Below the pieces are notes generated by a model. The model was given only the letters and a program-made list of their open reading frames with translations. It was not told the origin of the DNA and did not search any database. DNA of 64,000 bases from NCBI GenBank assembly GCA_947095585.1, contig OX352761.1, forward strand, positions 29,231,777 through 29,295,776, written 5' to 3'. The position numbers were made by a program, and so were the translations under genes. The stretch comes from Nephrocerus scutellatus (lineage: Eukaryota; Arthropoda; Insecta; Diptera; Pipunculidae). Shown one piece after another: positions 1-10,858 of this stretch (within the stretch, counting starts at the first letter, position 1; every line of letters starts with the position of its first letter).

Positions 1-2800
1 CACCTGTGGAGAGATTTTTGAGGGATAAGATCGGTGGCTGGCGACAAAATAGGCTAAAATGCTAAAAACAAAACAAAAACTGTTAAGTTGGTGAGAAAAA
101 AAAATAAATCAAAATAATCATGTTGTAAGAATAGATTAATAGGTGAAAATTAGGTAACCCGACTTAACTATGACTTCAACGAAACTTTTAACTTGTACCT
201 TTGAGTGGCTGGGAAAATCCCTCTAAATGCTGCTTTGTTTGACTTTCAATTGTTATGCTTGTGAAGAGAAATCTTTCTATGTGTTTTATTCAGGAGAAGC
301 ACAGAAATATTTGCAAAGCCGGAGTTATCGCAAAACTGAAAGGTAACCGGATGAGTATATATGAGTACTCCACGCCACTGGATAGTGCAGTATTTTCTTG
401 ATAGATCAGCAATTCTTCGACAATTCTTACGCATTTTCTTTAGTTATCACAATACAATGCAGTAAGTTGAATTTTAAACATAAATAACGAAAATAAAACG
501 ATAAATTATATAGAGCAGCACGGTTAACATTTTTAACTTCTGCAACAATTCATAAAAAATAGTCTTGGTGTAAGAATGTGAAAACAGAAAAAAAAAAGCA
601 ATTTCCGAATGAACTTTTGCAACATTATGCCATTAAAGGATTCATATCACGTTTGCATCTTTAACGCCATATGTCGGATTTATTCATTTTTCTTTTGTAA
701 TGGAATATGGTGCGAAGACGCCATTGCTTTCACTCAAACATAGTCCGTTTTTGCATATATACGAGTATTTTTTCCTTTCTTTCTTCAGTCAGAAATTGAT
801 GATATTACTTGAAATTCTTTCAACGACGACATATGCCTGTGCCACACATTTCCACATCACTGCATTATATTGAAGGCTGATTCGTGCGGGATATTTTATG
901 CAAATTTTTATGCAAAAAAATGCCTATTCTTGAAGAATAAAAATTGATTTTTCAAGAATTTATATATATTTGGTCCGATCGGTAAGGGGCGGACAAATGG
1001 TGGCAAAATGGTCTCTAAGTTGTTTAGTTTTTCCAGCTCTGATGCTAACACCGCCTGTAGTAGATCTCAGCTAATTTTAACTTTAGCTTCGTCTTCCAGA
1101 AGAGAGGACATTGGTACATTTTTGTAGAAAATTGCACATAGACATACGCACATTGTTACACAACGGTGGACATATTTGTCGGCGCACGAGAATAATGTGA
1201 TAAACGTGTTGGATACGAGTTTAAAATGCTGTTGTTCTGTTCGTTGAACACCTGTATGGCCTTAGAATTACCAATTTAATAAACGGTTTCCTAGTGGTAC
1301 GGTAGTGGGTCGAAGAGAAGGAAGACAAAGTCTAGGTTGATGTCTGGAAGTAAATCAACGCTTTCTGTACGAATATCTATACAATGATGTTAAATTACGC
1401 TCATGCTGCAAAGAAAAATGTGTTCTTAATTTAATTGTAAATATCTGAAATACCCAGCGTTGCCTGGCTGCCCCCACCACTACCACTACGTTTGAAGTAT
1501 GCTTTCTGTTGAACATGCAGCACCTGTACCAGTACGGGTTATGTCGTTTACGTATTCATCAACAGCTTGGCTTAAGGGTTCCTGCATTTGGTGGCTTGCT
1601 TTGTTTTACTTAAATGATTGTTCAGCCGGCTCGATTAGGATGAATTTATTTTTATATCCCCTGGAAATCTACCGATGGCTTCAATATATCGTTTGCACAA
1701 CTAGGTGGAGCTATAGATGATTGTTCCTCGTTTCGTTTACTCTGGGGTTAACGCATAGTTTAATAACAGACAAGTCTTTTCATCCCCTTGCCAAAACTCT
1801 TCATACCCGTAGATGCTGTTTAAGCCCGATAGCGCTTGTCGGAAAATTTGGCAAATTTATTTGGGATGCTGGGCATCTTTCGTGGCTAATTCTAACGAAT
1901 GACCTCTTATAATGTTTTACATTGGTGGCTATACAACCGGGGTCCGGTATGCTGATGTGTTAATGTACGCATAGCTCAATATCAAAGGATGTAAATAATT
2001 GGAAGGCATGAACGACTTTAGAAAGTATGGTTTCACCCAGACAGCGCCACATCGCATACAGATCTGATAATCGAATAATAGACGTCTGGACTTATTAGAA
2101 TATAGTTCAAAATATAGTATAATATAATTCAAAAAAAAATTATATTTGTGACCTTAAGAGGATATTAATTATAAAATTAAAATTACTGACCCACAGTTAT
2201 GTTAAATTTTTTGATAATATTTTGACATAAGTCTAATCTGCATAGGGTCATCGCAGTCGGAATGCTGGTTTCGACTTCGTTCTGGTACAAGATGTGTTTT
2301 GCTTGGTCACATAGAGGGGTGTTTGAAATTTCGTCCAGTGTTTTGCTTTTAGGATGATGATGAGGTCGTATATATAGAATTTCGTTCGAAGGTATAGAGG
2401 AGAAATTTGCCGGGGTAGGCAAAGTTGTGCGAAAAGGCGACCTCTACCAGATCACCACCATGGGAAAACTAGTTCTTTCCAGAGAAGACTCTAAAAGAAG
2501 TTTGAAAGGGGAGCAGATGAGGGAGACAAATTACCATCGTCTGTGGCTACTTTATTCGTTTGAACTTGACACAACCGACTTGACTTTTTTCTGCTTTCTA
2601 CTTTACTCCCTTTTACACTGGTGTAGTGTACACAATTATTTTCTTTAGACTTGTTGCGAATTATATGAACTGGAATTATTTTCGCTTGTGTTGACTTCGC
2701 TTTTCTTTATACCTGTTTTTTCATAAACTAATTGGGAGTTACATGAACGAGATTATGTGAATTAAAAGTCAAAAATGTGCTATTATAAAGACTGCATACA
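1..2800. other. AT-rich non-coding stretch, no gene recognised
   Basis: No open frame in this stretch resembles a known protein and none exceeds about 80 codons. A short segment near 1445-1495 (core CGTTGCCTGGCTGCCCC) resembles 43467-43490, so it is probably a fragment of the repeat described at 43395-43865. Otherwise I see only AT-rich single-copy-looking DNA. An exon of a host gene cannot be excluded. Confidence 0.55.
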
Positions 2801-3213
2801 AAAAACCAACCCATAAAAATTAAAATTTTTCGTGTAAATTCTCTAAGTGGGGATACAAAATGTGCACTTTTAATAATCGGGTATATTTTTTAAAATTTTT
2901 TTAAGGGAGCCCCCCCCCAGATCACGAGGCCCGATCACTTCCAAATTTTTACAAAAAGTTTTGTCCATAGCAGATATACATTTGTATAAAATTTTAAGAA
3001 AATCGGGTAAATTTTGTTTTGGGAGCCCCCCGACCCTGAGGCCCGAGGTGCCCCATATTTTAATAGAAAGTATTGTCACTGGAAATATACATGTGTGCAA
3101 AGTTTCAATAAAATCGGGCTTTGGGAAGTGGGTTAAAAATTTATCATAAGATCTGACTAGCAAGCCAGCCAGCCAGCCACGGGCACGCGAAATTAATATA
3201 GAGAATTTAAAAA
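2801..3213 (+). repeat. SIR-family dispersed repeat, copy A
   Basis: This is the reference description of a family with about twelve copies in the window. The left end reads ACAACCCATAAAAATT and then TAAATTCTCTAA. The right end reads GTTAATATAGAGAATTTAAA. TAAATTCTCTA at the left is the inverted complement of TAGAGAATTTA at the right, giving 11-bp subterminal inverted repeats. Inside are degenerate units built from an ACATGTGTAT core, CCCGATTTT, CCCATACAAATTTT, a GGGGGCTC-like GC-rich block and, near the right end, GCCAGCCAGCCAGCC followed by CGGGCACGCGAAG. No conserved reading frame is seen, so the small ORFs inside it are chance. The architecture (subterminal inverted repeats, central repeats, no transposase) resembles non-autonomous Helentron/DINE-1-like elements; that assignment is inference. 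Confidence 0.75.
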
Positions 3214-3650
3214 TTAAAATTTTTCTTGTAAATTCTCTAATTAGTGATACACACATGTGTATAAAATTTGAAGAAAATCGGGTACATTTTTAAAAAACTT
3301 TTTATGGGAACCCCATGACCCCGAGGCCCGATCACTTTCAAATTTTTACAAAAAGTGTTGTCTATCGGAGATACACATGTGTATAAAATTCCAAGAAAAT
3401 TGGGTACATTTTTTTATAAAATTTGTATTGGTGCTCACCGACTTCTACATTTTTATAAAAAGTGTTGTCCATCGAAGATACATATGGGCCCGAGGGGCCC
3501 AAAATTTACAGAAAGTATTGTAATGGTAGATGTACATATGTGCAAAGTTTAAATAAAATCAGGCTTTAGGAAGTGTTTTAAAAATTGATCACAAAATCTG
3601 ACCAGCCAGCCAGCCGCGAGCACGCGAAGTTAGTATAGAGAATTTAAAAA
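3207..3650 (+). repeat. SIR-family repeat, copy B (head-to-tail with copy A)
   Basis: Copy B begins inside the right end of copy A: the A terminus GAGAATTTAAAAA runs straight into the family left end TTAAAATTTTTCTTG without a spacer, so A and B share orientation in a head-to-tail dimer. B carries the same inner landmarks and ends with GTTAGTATAGAGAATTTAAA at 3650. The CCATAAAAA-type extreme left terminus is missing or overlapped. The sequence has diverged from copy A at many positions, so this is an old joined dimer rather than a recent duplication. Confidence 0.7.
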
Positions 3651-3834
3651 GTGCGTCAGTTAAAATAAAACATTAGGTAACTTTACAAGTAGTTTAAAAA
3701 TAAATCAAGTAAAAACAAATGCTTCGATGTAAAGAGAATGTAATTAATACAGACAGACAAAGATTTTTTTATTTTCGCTTTTACTATGTAAAAGAAAGTA
3801 AAAAGTTATTTTAAGTTTAGCAAAGTAAAAAGCT

Positions 3835-4033
3835 TATGCAATGGAACCCGTTATCTCAGGATGGTAGAAGAACGGGTCGTCCGAGAAATACATGGCGCAG
3901 AACAGTTGAGGAGGAGGCACGGCAATTGGGGAAGAGTTGGAGAGAGCTGAAGCTCATTGCCAGGAACCGCACGCGATGGCGCGTAGGCGTAGTAGAGTCC
4001 CTAGGACCCATAAGGGGATACAGGACATAAAGA
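3835..4033 (+). pseudogene. LINE ORF2 extreme C-terminus, fragment
   Basis: The reading frame beginning near 3836 carries NPLSQDGRRTGRPRNTWRRT followed by a conserved Trp-rich tail (GKSWRELKLIARNRTRWR). This is the typical C-terminal tail of arthropod RTE/CR1-like LINE ORF2 proteins, where a GRPR.TWRRT.E block precedes a final RW motif. Only this ~60-codon tail is present, followed by a stop at about 4028, which fits a heavily 5'-truncated LINE insertion. The tail is related to the one encoded on the minus strand at 61800-61870, so both may belong to the same group. The clade is uncertain. Confidence 0.7.
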
Positions 4034-4139
4034 AGAAAGAAAGTAAAAAGTAACAAGGAATAGCAATAATAAAGTTAAAAAAAAAATTAAAGCAAAAACA
4101 AGTAAATGTAAAAAAAACTTAGTTTTATTGGTTAACACT

Positions 4140-4510
4140 TTTATATATATACATCGACACACGTATCTGTTTTTGAGGTTGGATCTATTTCAAAGTATTT
4201 TCTTTTTTCCACACATCACACGCTACTCGCGACACGCGTCACACGCGGGATATCAAAATTGGCTCTTTAAATTGAGCTCTTAAAAAAAATTTCAGACCTC
4301 TAGGTCGTGCAAATGTGGTAAACAGGACCTCAAAAAACGAGAAAATGACGGGATTTCCAACACTCACACGCGACCCATGAAAAACGCGACACGCGCCACA
4401 CGCGAAATATAAAAAATTCTATTAATTACTTAAACACTCACAAAATTTTAGCACTTTGCCGTGTGGAAAGTGATTAAAAAGTTAAATAAAAAGTTTTTAG
4501 TAACATTTTT
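4140..4510. repeat. CpG-rich CACACGCG dispersed repeat, copy 1
   Basis: The segment contains two clusters of CACACGCG/GACACGCG words, around 4203-4250 and 4365-4410, separated by an AT-rich linker containing GGACCTCAAAAAACGAGAAA. The same order of blocks (TTTCAAAGTATTTTCTTTT, CACACGCG cluster, ACCTCAAAAAACGAGAAA, second cluster, AGGTCG) recurs at 55430-55810, so this is a dispersed repeat and not a single-copy CpG feature. No coding potential is seen and the type of element is unknown. Confidence 0.65.
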
Positions 4511-5835
4511 GCCCTAAAATGTCTGAACAATTTTGGGTGGCACAAGTTATGTCACCAAAAACTTCAAATGATTTGAGGCAGGCAGAGTAGCTAGAGAAGG
4601 CCATCGTTTTTCATTAAATTTCATGTCTCCATTTTTAATTTCAAAAAAATATTCGAAGAATTTAATGTGTAGTGTGGATGCACTTGTTTTATAAAACTTT
4701 AATTCGCGTGCTTTGTTTCTTATGGCGCACGATTTGTGTGTTTTGTTTAAAAATTAATTTGAAATAACAATTAACTTATTGGTTTCATATTTTATTAAAT
4801 GCATTAACCCGAAGAATTTAGTTCGTACAATTCCCATTAAACCTTAAGTACAAATAGTACACGAACTTTTGCACTCCAGCTACATCTATGCGTCGGGCAA
4901 GTCTTCCTGGATGAATTGGAAAACGAACAACAACAACAACACCAATGTGAAAAACAACCCGTCAGATAGCTTTAGAATTTTCTGCAAAATTTCACTTTAA
5001 AATTTTGATCATTACAAAGCAATCTACAAAGTCCCTATATATGTACTTTCGTACATTGCGACCCCTGCCTACGACCAACTCATCCATTCTTTGGCTTTAA
5101 TATAACAAGCAATTTTGGTTACGAGAATGTTGATGCTTCCTCTGTAATTACCCGAAAATGTAGAACCACCTCGGGCGATGATTCTCAGTTTCGCCATCAT
5201 TCGTAGCACTGTTGCCTTCCTTGCTAAGGCTCTAGCAGTGGCGCAATGATCGTATAAGCGAACGCTTAAGAGCTACTAGTACATACCTTTTGCCTGGAAT
5301 ACCTTCAGGTTTTCGTTTCTTTGTGGAATTTTTGTGCTTTATATTGGGCAAAGCTGTGAGCATGAGATATGGTTGCATGGAAGGCATGAGGTGCGTTTTA
5401 TTGCGTTTGGTAGCTTTCGTGTCGTCATCGTCGTGTGCATTCTCGATTATTTCAACGTTCCCCACACATAGTCGCACTGTAAATACCGCGGATGAACGGT
5501 GTTCTTTGTTTATTTGATTATTCTGTAGCTGTCGGCGTTAAGTGAGCTACTACACAAAGGAAGCAGCAGTAAATTACAACTGCAAAGGCGACTTATAGTG
5601 TAAACCAAGAATTTACTGCGTTGTATAACGATCATTACTATGGGAAAATATAGTTGATCCGGTATTATTACTGACAATATAGGTATATAGGATAATTATT
5701 TATAGAACAACATGGATTATGTCATCCTATTTGAAATTCCTGTTATTTATTGGCTTTTTAAACAGTGAGACAACATTAACGAACTGTACTTCTTGATTCC
5801 TCCCCCCCCTGGGGACTATTTTGGTTGAATTTAAC
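4511..5835. other. Non-coding stretch, no gene recognised
   Basis: AT-rich sequence with a short AAC microsatellite near 4927-4942. Two overlapping ORFs of 75-81 codons on opposite strands around 5232-5517 show no recognisable domain and I regard them as chance. Nothing else is seen. Confidence 0.5.
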
Positions 5836-5839
5836 ATAA

Positions 5840-6484
5840 TGTTACGAAATTAAGGCTTTCGAGTTCATAATAGATTTTGCAAATAAAACACAACACAAGT
5901 TTATTAATTTATAAACTACAAATTTATTAAACAAACAGTAAAAATAACAACAATAATAAAAATTTATACTGGTGGAAACTTTAAATGTACACAAAACACT
6001 TATCACGACAACACTTGTACTTCACTGTAATTCCCTTAAGTGTTAGCCTTATCACTTTGCAAGAACTTTTTAAACTTGACTGGTTAAATTCTAAACAACT
6101 AATGAACTTCCAATCTTATAGACAGAAATATCGAGAAAAGACTAGAAAATTGTGGAATCTTCCCTTATTTACAACTAACCATACTCATAAGTAGTGGGCG
6201 CTGTGGCTAAGTGGAAATGCGCTTGGCTACTGAGCAGGAGGTTCGTGGTTCGAATCCCAGTAAGACCAAAAATAAACTACATGTGCAATCATGTACCTAC
6301 ACAAAAACCTTTAAGATTTAAACTTATAGTCGGTTATATTTAAAATAATCGAATTAATCTACCAGCCTAAAAGTATACAATTCTAAATTCTTATTTAGTG
6401 CCTATTTTTGGACTAGTATGTATATTGTGATTTATCTTGGTATTCGTACTCCACTATCTCCGCTACTAACTATTTTTCGTAACA
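5840..6484 (+). mobile_element. Solo LTR, LTR-retrotransposon, copy 1
   Basis: The segment starts TGTTACGAAAT and ends ATTTTTCGTAACA, that is TG...CA with a short inverted terminal match, as expected of an LTR. Blocks such as GGCTTTCGAGTTC and TTTTGCAAATAAAACACAAC near the start and GATTTATCTTGG near the end also occur in the copies at 7671-8272 and 18626-19311. The flanks are ATAA on the left and ATAT on the right, a degraded 4-bp target duplication. No gag or pol lies next to it, so it is a solo LTR. A tRNA-like SINE head is embedded at 6193-6268. A gypsy/17.6/297-type element is plausible because those insert at ATAT, but this is inference. Confidence 0.75.
6193..6268 (+). repeat. tRNA-derived SINE head inside the solo LTR
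   Basis: A pol III box A-like word TGGCTAAGTGG lies at 6204-6214 and a perfect box B-like word GGTTCGAATCC at 6247-6257. The same sequence is present on the minus strand at 17880-17956 with substitutions, including the shared ACTGAGCAGGAGGTTC/GCTGAGTAGGAGGTTC block. The related LTRs at 7671 and 18626 lack it at the equivalent point, so it is an insertion into the LTR. The acceptor ends do not pair into a cloverleaf, so I call it a SINE head and not a tRNA gene. Confidence 0.65.
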
Positions 6485-6661
6485 ATATTAATTAAATCAA
6501 ATGTTATGTTTTTATTTCTTTCCTCTTATTGTGCAGCTTAATACATTGTAAATTAATCTTTTACGCGGAAACTTATCAGACGCGGAAGGAAGATTTTTCA
6601 TAGTAAGTAATTTTGACAAGAAAATGATTAAGACGGGAATACGACTGCTAACTTCACAGTG

Positions 6662-7537
6662 AAAAAAACAACCCATAAAAATTTAAATTTTTCATCTAAA
6701 TTCTCTAATCGCAGAAATTGATATGGGAGCCCCTCGATCCTGGGCCATTTTTTTTTATTGTAGGAGAAAATCATCGAAACAGATATTTGACATCAGATGT
6801 TAAAATTGAAAAAGCTCAGATCATTTTATTTTGAGCACTTAGAGCACGCTCATACTCTGAGCAAATAAGAAACACGAACATTTATCTTGAGAACTCTTTG
6901 ACTGCTCTGAACTAATTTATGAAAACGCCAAATGACAGAATATTGTGAAAACTTGTTGTTCTATCTGTAAGTTGTTATCGACAACAACAAAAAACGACAT
7001 CAATAAAAATACAATTCAGTAAATAATAAAAATGTAAGTTGAAGTAAGCATAAAACATGTATGTCTCGTTTCATTTGCTGCGTTCATTTGTGCGTGAGCT
7101 AAGATTTCTCTCTCTCTCTCTCCACCACCAAAACCATGCAGCGCAGCCGACTGCGCAGCACACACCGCACACAGTCCATAAAGGGCAACGAATATCTGAT
7201 GCCAGTATAGATATTTAAAAAATGTATAAGGGCCTTGCGGCCGAACCCGGGACCCGATCAGTACCAAATTCGAAAAAGTATTGTTTATTGGGTATACACA
7301 TGTGTGTAAAATTTGAAGAAAATCGGGTAAATTTTTTAAAATTTTTGTTTGAGAGGCCCCCGACCCCGCAGCCCAAAGGGGCCTCAAAATTTAATAGAAA
7401 GTGTTGTCTCCGGAAATACACATGTGTGCAAAATTTCAATAAAATCGGGCCATGGGAAGTGGGTTAAAAATTGATCGCAAGAATCCACGACAGACGACCC
7501 ACGGGCAAGTGAAGTTAATATAGAGAATTTAAAAAAA
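6662..7537 (+). repeat. SIR-family repeat, longer copy C
   Basis: The left end ACAACCCATAAAAATTT and right end GTTAATATAGAGAATTTAAA are both present. Unlike copies A and B it carries an extra internal region of about 450 bp (6750-7215), including TGAGCAAATAAGAAACACGA, GACATCAATAAAAATAC and a (TC)n run at 7108-7122. That region reappears in reverse orientation in the long copy at 39826-41272, so it is part of the full-length element. Between 7215 and 7500 come the ACATGTGT and CCCGACCCC blocks typical of the family. Confidence 0.75.
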
Positions 7538-7670
7538 TTACAACCAAAGTACCAAACCAAATGAAAAATTACAAAAAAGTCAAAATTCATATTATTCAAA
7601 CTTCAACGTACACATTTTAGATTTGTCGTATATTTTACGACTGATAGGTGATTAATTTATTCAAATATAT

Positions 7671-8272
7671 TGTTACGAAATTCAGGCTTTCGAGTTCGTA
7701 AAGGATTTTGCAAATAAAACACAACACAAGTTAATTAATTTACAAATACCAATTTTAATGAACAAAAATTTAATTAACACAAGTTCACAATTTATATTGG
7801 TAATTACTTTTAGATGCACACAAAAACACTTATAATACTTGTTCTTTACAATAATTCTCTTAGGTTATAGATTTATCACTTAACAAGAACTTTTACATCT
7901 GCACTGGGTAAATTCCAAACAACTAATAATAATACTTCGGCATAACGCCTCTATTTATTCTCAATTAAAAGCTAGACAGAAATATCGAAAAAAGACCAGA
8001 AAATTGTAGCCTTATTCCCTTATTTACAACTAACGATACTTATATGTAATGAGTCATTTTCAGGCAAACCGCACAAACCGGCTTAACTACTTGTTTGACC
8101 AGTACACAATGATTCAAACTTGCAGGCGGTTACATTTCAAATTTCAAATAATCTAGTAGTCGCCTAAAAGTATGCAAAGGAAAGTGCTTATTTTTAGTAT
8201 GCAGTATTTACATTGGGATTTATCTTAGGATTCTAATTCTATTATATACGCTACTGACTACTTTTCGTAACA
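7671..8272 (+). mobile_element. Solo LTR, copy 2, with ATAT target duplication
   Basis: The LTR starts TGTTACGAAATTC and ends CTTTTCGTAACA. The flanking bases are ATAT at 7667-7670 and ATAT at 8273-8276, a clean 4-bp target duplication. The 602-bp length and internal landmarks match the 686-bp LTR at 18626-19311. No internal retroviral-type genes flank it, so it is a product of LTR-LTR recombination. It sits immediately upstream of the helicase remnant at 8277. Confidence 0.8.
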
Positions 8273-8339
8273 ATATATTCGGGTGTGGAGCTAATCGCGA
8301 AAAAGAAAGGGTCGCTATAGAGAAGCTATACAAACTCAG

Positions 8340-8963
8340 CACGATTTACACAGGAGGGTTACCAAACGAATTTTTTGTTGTTCTAGATAAACCCTACATG
8401 ATAACCACAAACATCGACGTTGAATTAGATGATCTAAATAGAGTTCTACGCATTTGGCTTCTTTTTCTTAACGGCGTCGGTGCCAAAACACGTGGGAAAA
8501 TGGCTGGCTATGCAAATGCAAAAGGAATTAGAAGAGCAACAGTTCCTATAAATCGTAGATCCGCAACAGGTACTCTCAATCGTAATAAATTGATTCTTGC
8601 TAAAAGAAACCATTTTTTACTAAAGCCTGCTCGTTAACAATTCACAAATCGTAAGGAGGGACATTTGACGAAATTGTTTACAAATACAGTAAAACACATT
8701 CACAACCTTTGGTCTACGTAGCCTTATCCAGAGTCACAGCTCACACAACTGATGAGCGTCAACTTTTTTACCATGGTAGACGAGAAAATGAATTTATGCT
8801 TCCATTAAGAAACGAGTTCATTTGGCTCGGCATCTATCAAAATGTTGGCGATTCGCAACACGACTTTACTATCTGTGATGATGCTTACTTAAGAACAAAT
8901 TCCCAGCAAGTTAGTCAAACCAAATCTGCTTTTGGGGACATATGCAGTTTGCTTAACGGTTAA
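8340..8963 (+). pseudogene. PIF1-like Helitron helicase, C-terminal fragment
   Basis: Frame one carries GGLPNEFFVVLDKPYMITTN (8353 on), NGVGAKTRGKMAGYANAKG and NRRSATGTLNRNK, all typical of the last third of Helitron helicases. A frameshift near 8635 is followed by TIHKS, a TAA stop at 8652-8654 where the family has Gln in IHKSQGGT, then GGTFDE, YKYSKTHSQPLVYVALSRVT, a helicase motif VI-type block. The protein would act on DNA unwinding in rolling-circle transposition; this copy cannot encode it. About 200 residues of the family are represented. The family match is strong despite the breaks. Confidence 0.8.
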
Positions 8964-9104
8964 CAAATTGTAAAGGTCACAGTTTATATTTACGTCAATC
9001 AGAACGTTAAAGACATAATAGATTTTCTGCACGAGGCATTGTTAGCATATACTGAAGGGGGCTCAAAACTGTTGAAAAAGCGTTATCATGAACTTCCGCT
9101 CATA

Positions 9105-9412
9105 CTTGGCGCCTTGGCGGCGATTTCAATATTCACTTCGAAAAAGATGATGGATGCGCTTAGTATTTTTAGTAGAACACTGGGGACGACTAAATATGGT
9201 ACAACCATTGATGAGATGTTTTCATGATTCGTAACTCATGTAACTTACGGCGTTCACGTATCGTATTTTATTTACCACAAACCTATTGTGACAGTATTTA
9301 ATAATGACGTTACTATTCACGAAATTAATAATGTTCAAGATTATGTTAATGCTGAAGGAAATCAATCTTCTAACAACAATTATACTATTTATGTAATATA
9401 AGTAATATTATG
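9105..9412 (+). pseudogene. EEP-type endonuclease domain remnant of a Helentron
   Basis: The frame at 9113-9155 reads LGGDFNIHFEKDDG, with the GDFN motif of APE-like endonucleases. Another frame gives TTKYGTTIDEMFS (ending at a stop at 9225-9227), then HVSYFIYHKPIVTVFNN. The order GDFN, TTxxGTTID, SYFxYHKP is the layout seen in C-terminal endonuclease domains of Helentrons. It follows the helicase fragment by about 150 bp. At least one frameshift and one stop separate the motifs. I assign the domain from these motifs only, so confidence is moderate. Confidence 0.6.
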
Positions 9413-9533
9413 TAAAGTATTATAAGAGATGCTTTTATTTACCCCCTTTTGTGTATTATATTATTCCAAGAATATCTCCAGACGCGCGTCGGAGCGGATT
9501 GTAACTTCCTGATAATGCTTCTACTTGTTGACT

Positions 9534-10858
9534 GCAGTTGGCGCGGATGAGCGGCAGGTTTGATTTAGTGAACGTATTGAAACGAAATAGTTATGTTAAA
9601 ATGTTATTAAATGGGTTTGGACAGCCACCGATAGGTGCAATAAAATGACTCACTGTTTTTTTTTTATTTAAATGAACAAAAAAAATACTTTTTATTTAAA
9701 ATAGGGAGTTAGCTGGAGATATGTTAAATTACATAGAAATTACATAGAGGTAAGAAAAAAAATTAGAGCGATTCTACTAGAGTAGTTGTCTCTATGACTT
9801 CTTTTAAGCAAAATCAACTGAACTAAAAAACGCACGAAAAAAACGTACGCTCTTCAACTTATCTACCGTTCTCCGACTCGGAGCGAGTCTATTTTCTTAA
9901 GGGATCACTGGGCATGAAGCCCGCGCGTCTATATATAAGTGAAGATCGTTCAAAGCGATCAATGGTCTCAAACGATTCATTCTTTTTTTAAATTCTCTAT
10001 ATTAACTGCGCGTGCCCGTGGCTGGCTGGCTGGCTAGTTGGTTGGTCAGATTTTTCTGATCAATTTTTAACCCACTTCCCGAAGCCCGATTTTATTGAAA
10101 TTTTGCAAACATGTATACATTACTTCCTGTTAACATTTCAGAAATATCGCGCAGCGGGATCGGGGGGCTCCAATACAATTTTTTTCCATTTAGCGGCATC
10201 AGATCATATCATAGTATAATAACTGTGTTATGTGTGCGCTAATGAGCTGTAAGCAGCGCTGCTTGCTTTACGATTGTGGTTGTTTTGTTGTTGAGTTGCA
10301 GCAGAGAGTATAGAGATATCAAGAGATAGTAGAACAAATATTTTTATACAAAACTGTATGGTTCCGCAATTGAAATGTGTTGTACACTCAGTTGTGTGAG
10401 TGCATTCTTAATTTGTGTTTTGTACAATATTACAAGTATGGATATGAAGAACTGGTAACGCACTGAACTGCTTTACAGCTTAACTCAACTCAAAAGAAAG
10501 AATTTTAGTGGTACTTCGTACGTCGTTATCATTTCTTATCTTAAACAAAAGTTATCATATATCAGAATAAGTATCTGTGCTGCACGTCTTCGAGAAATAG
10601 CCGGGTGACCGATATTAGTGTCGATTCTATAGTTTTCGTTGAATTGAATGGTGACGGTAAGACAGCTCTAGGGTGATGCGGTCGATAAGCGAGGGTGAAG
10701 TTACTGGGAACGAGTAAAATAGACCGACAGTTTGAGTTATCTGGTGTGGTTTTTCTCGGATTGTCACATTGACCCACCAAAACTACATACATATATTGAG
10801 ATATCAGCTGTTAAATTGTGTATAAATTCTAGCTGAGCTACCCGGTCTTTTCCGTCTA
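9534..10858. repeat. 1,325-bp tandem unit, copy 1
   Basis: The unit starts GCAGTTGGCGCGGATGAGCG and ends GGTCTTTTCCGTCTA, and is followed directly by a second copy of the same length. Reading the two copies side by side I noticed only one substitution (about 10182 versus 11507, within a T-rich run). It contains a TATATATAAG word near 9931, an AATAAAA near 9640 and a truncated reverse SIR-family copy at 9983-10290. A 76-codon minus-strand ORF is repeated in both copies only because the DNA is. No TE hallmark (TG..CA or inverted ends) marks the unit edges. Confidence 0.9.
9983..10290 (-). repeat. SIR-family repeat, truncated, copy D
   Basis: Reverse orientation. It begins with the family right end as AAATTCTCTATATTAAC, followed by GCGTGCCCGTGGCTGGCTGG, CCCACTTCCCGAAGCCCGAT and ATCGGGGGGCTCC. 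The conserved GGCATCAGATCATATCATAG block at about 10195 matches the interior of copies C, I and J. The family left end is not found before the unit boundary, so the copy is truncated. The distal limit is approximate. Confidence 0.7.

Larger units (their letters stand above)
8277..9412 (+). mobile_element. Helitron/Helentron-type element remnant
   Basis: This block carries the C-terminal part of a PIF1-like Helitron helicase followed by fragments of an exonuclease-endonuclease-phosphatase (EEP) type endonuclease, an order known from Helentron (Helitron2)-type rolling-circle transposons. The Rep/HUH domain and most of the helicase are missing upstream, where the solo LTR now lies. Stops and frameshifts break all frames, so it is dead. 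No clear terminal hairpin was identified. The downstream edge near 9412-9533 is uncertain. Confidence 0.75.

Noticed and set aside
6193..6268. Functional tRNA gene
   Set aside because: Box A and B are present but acceptor and anticodon arms do not pair, and related copies extend beyond the tRNA part; a SINE head is the better call.
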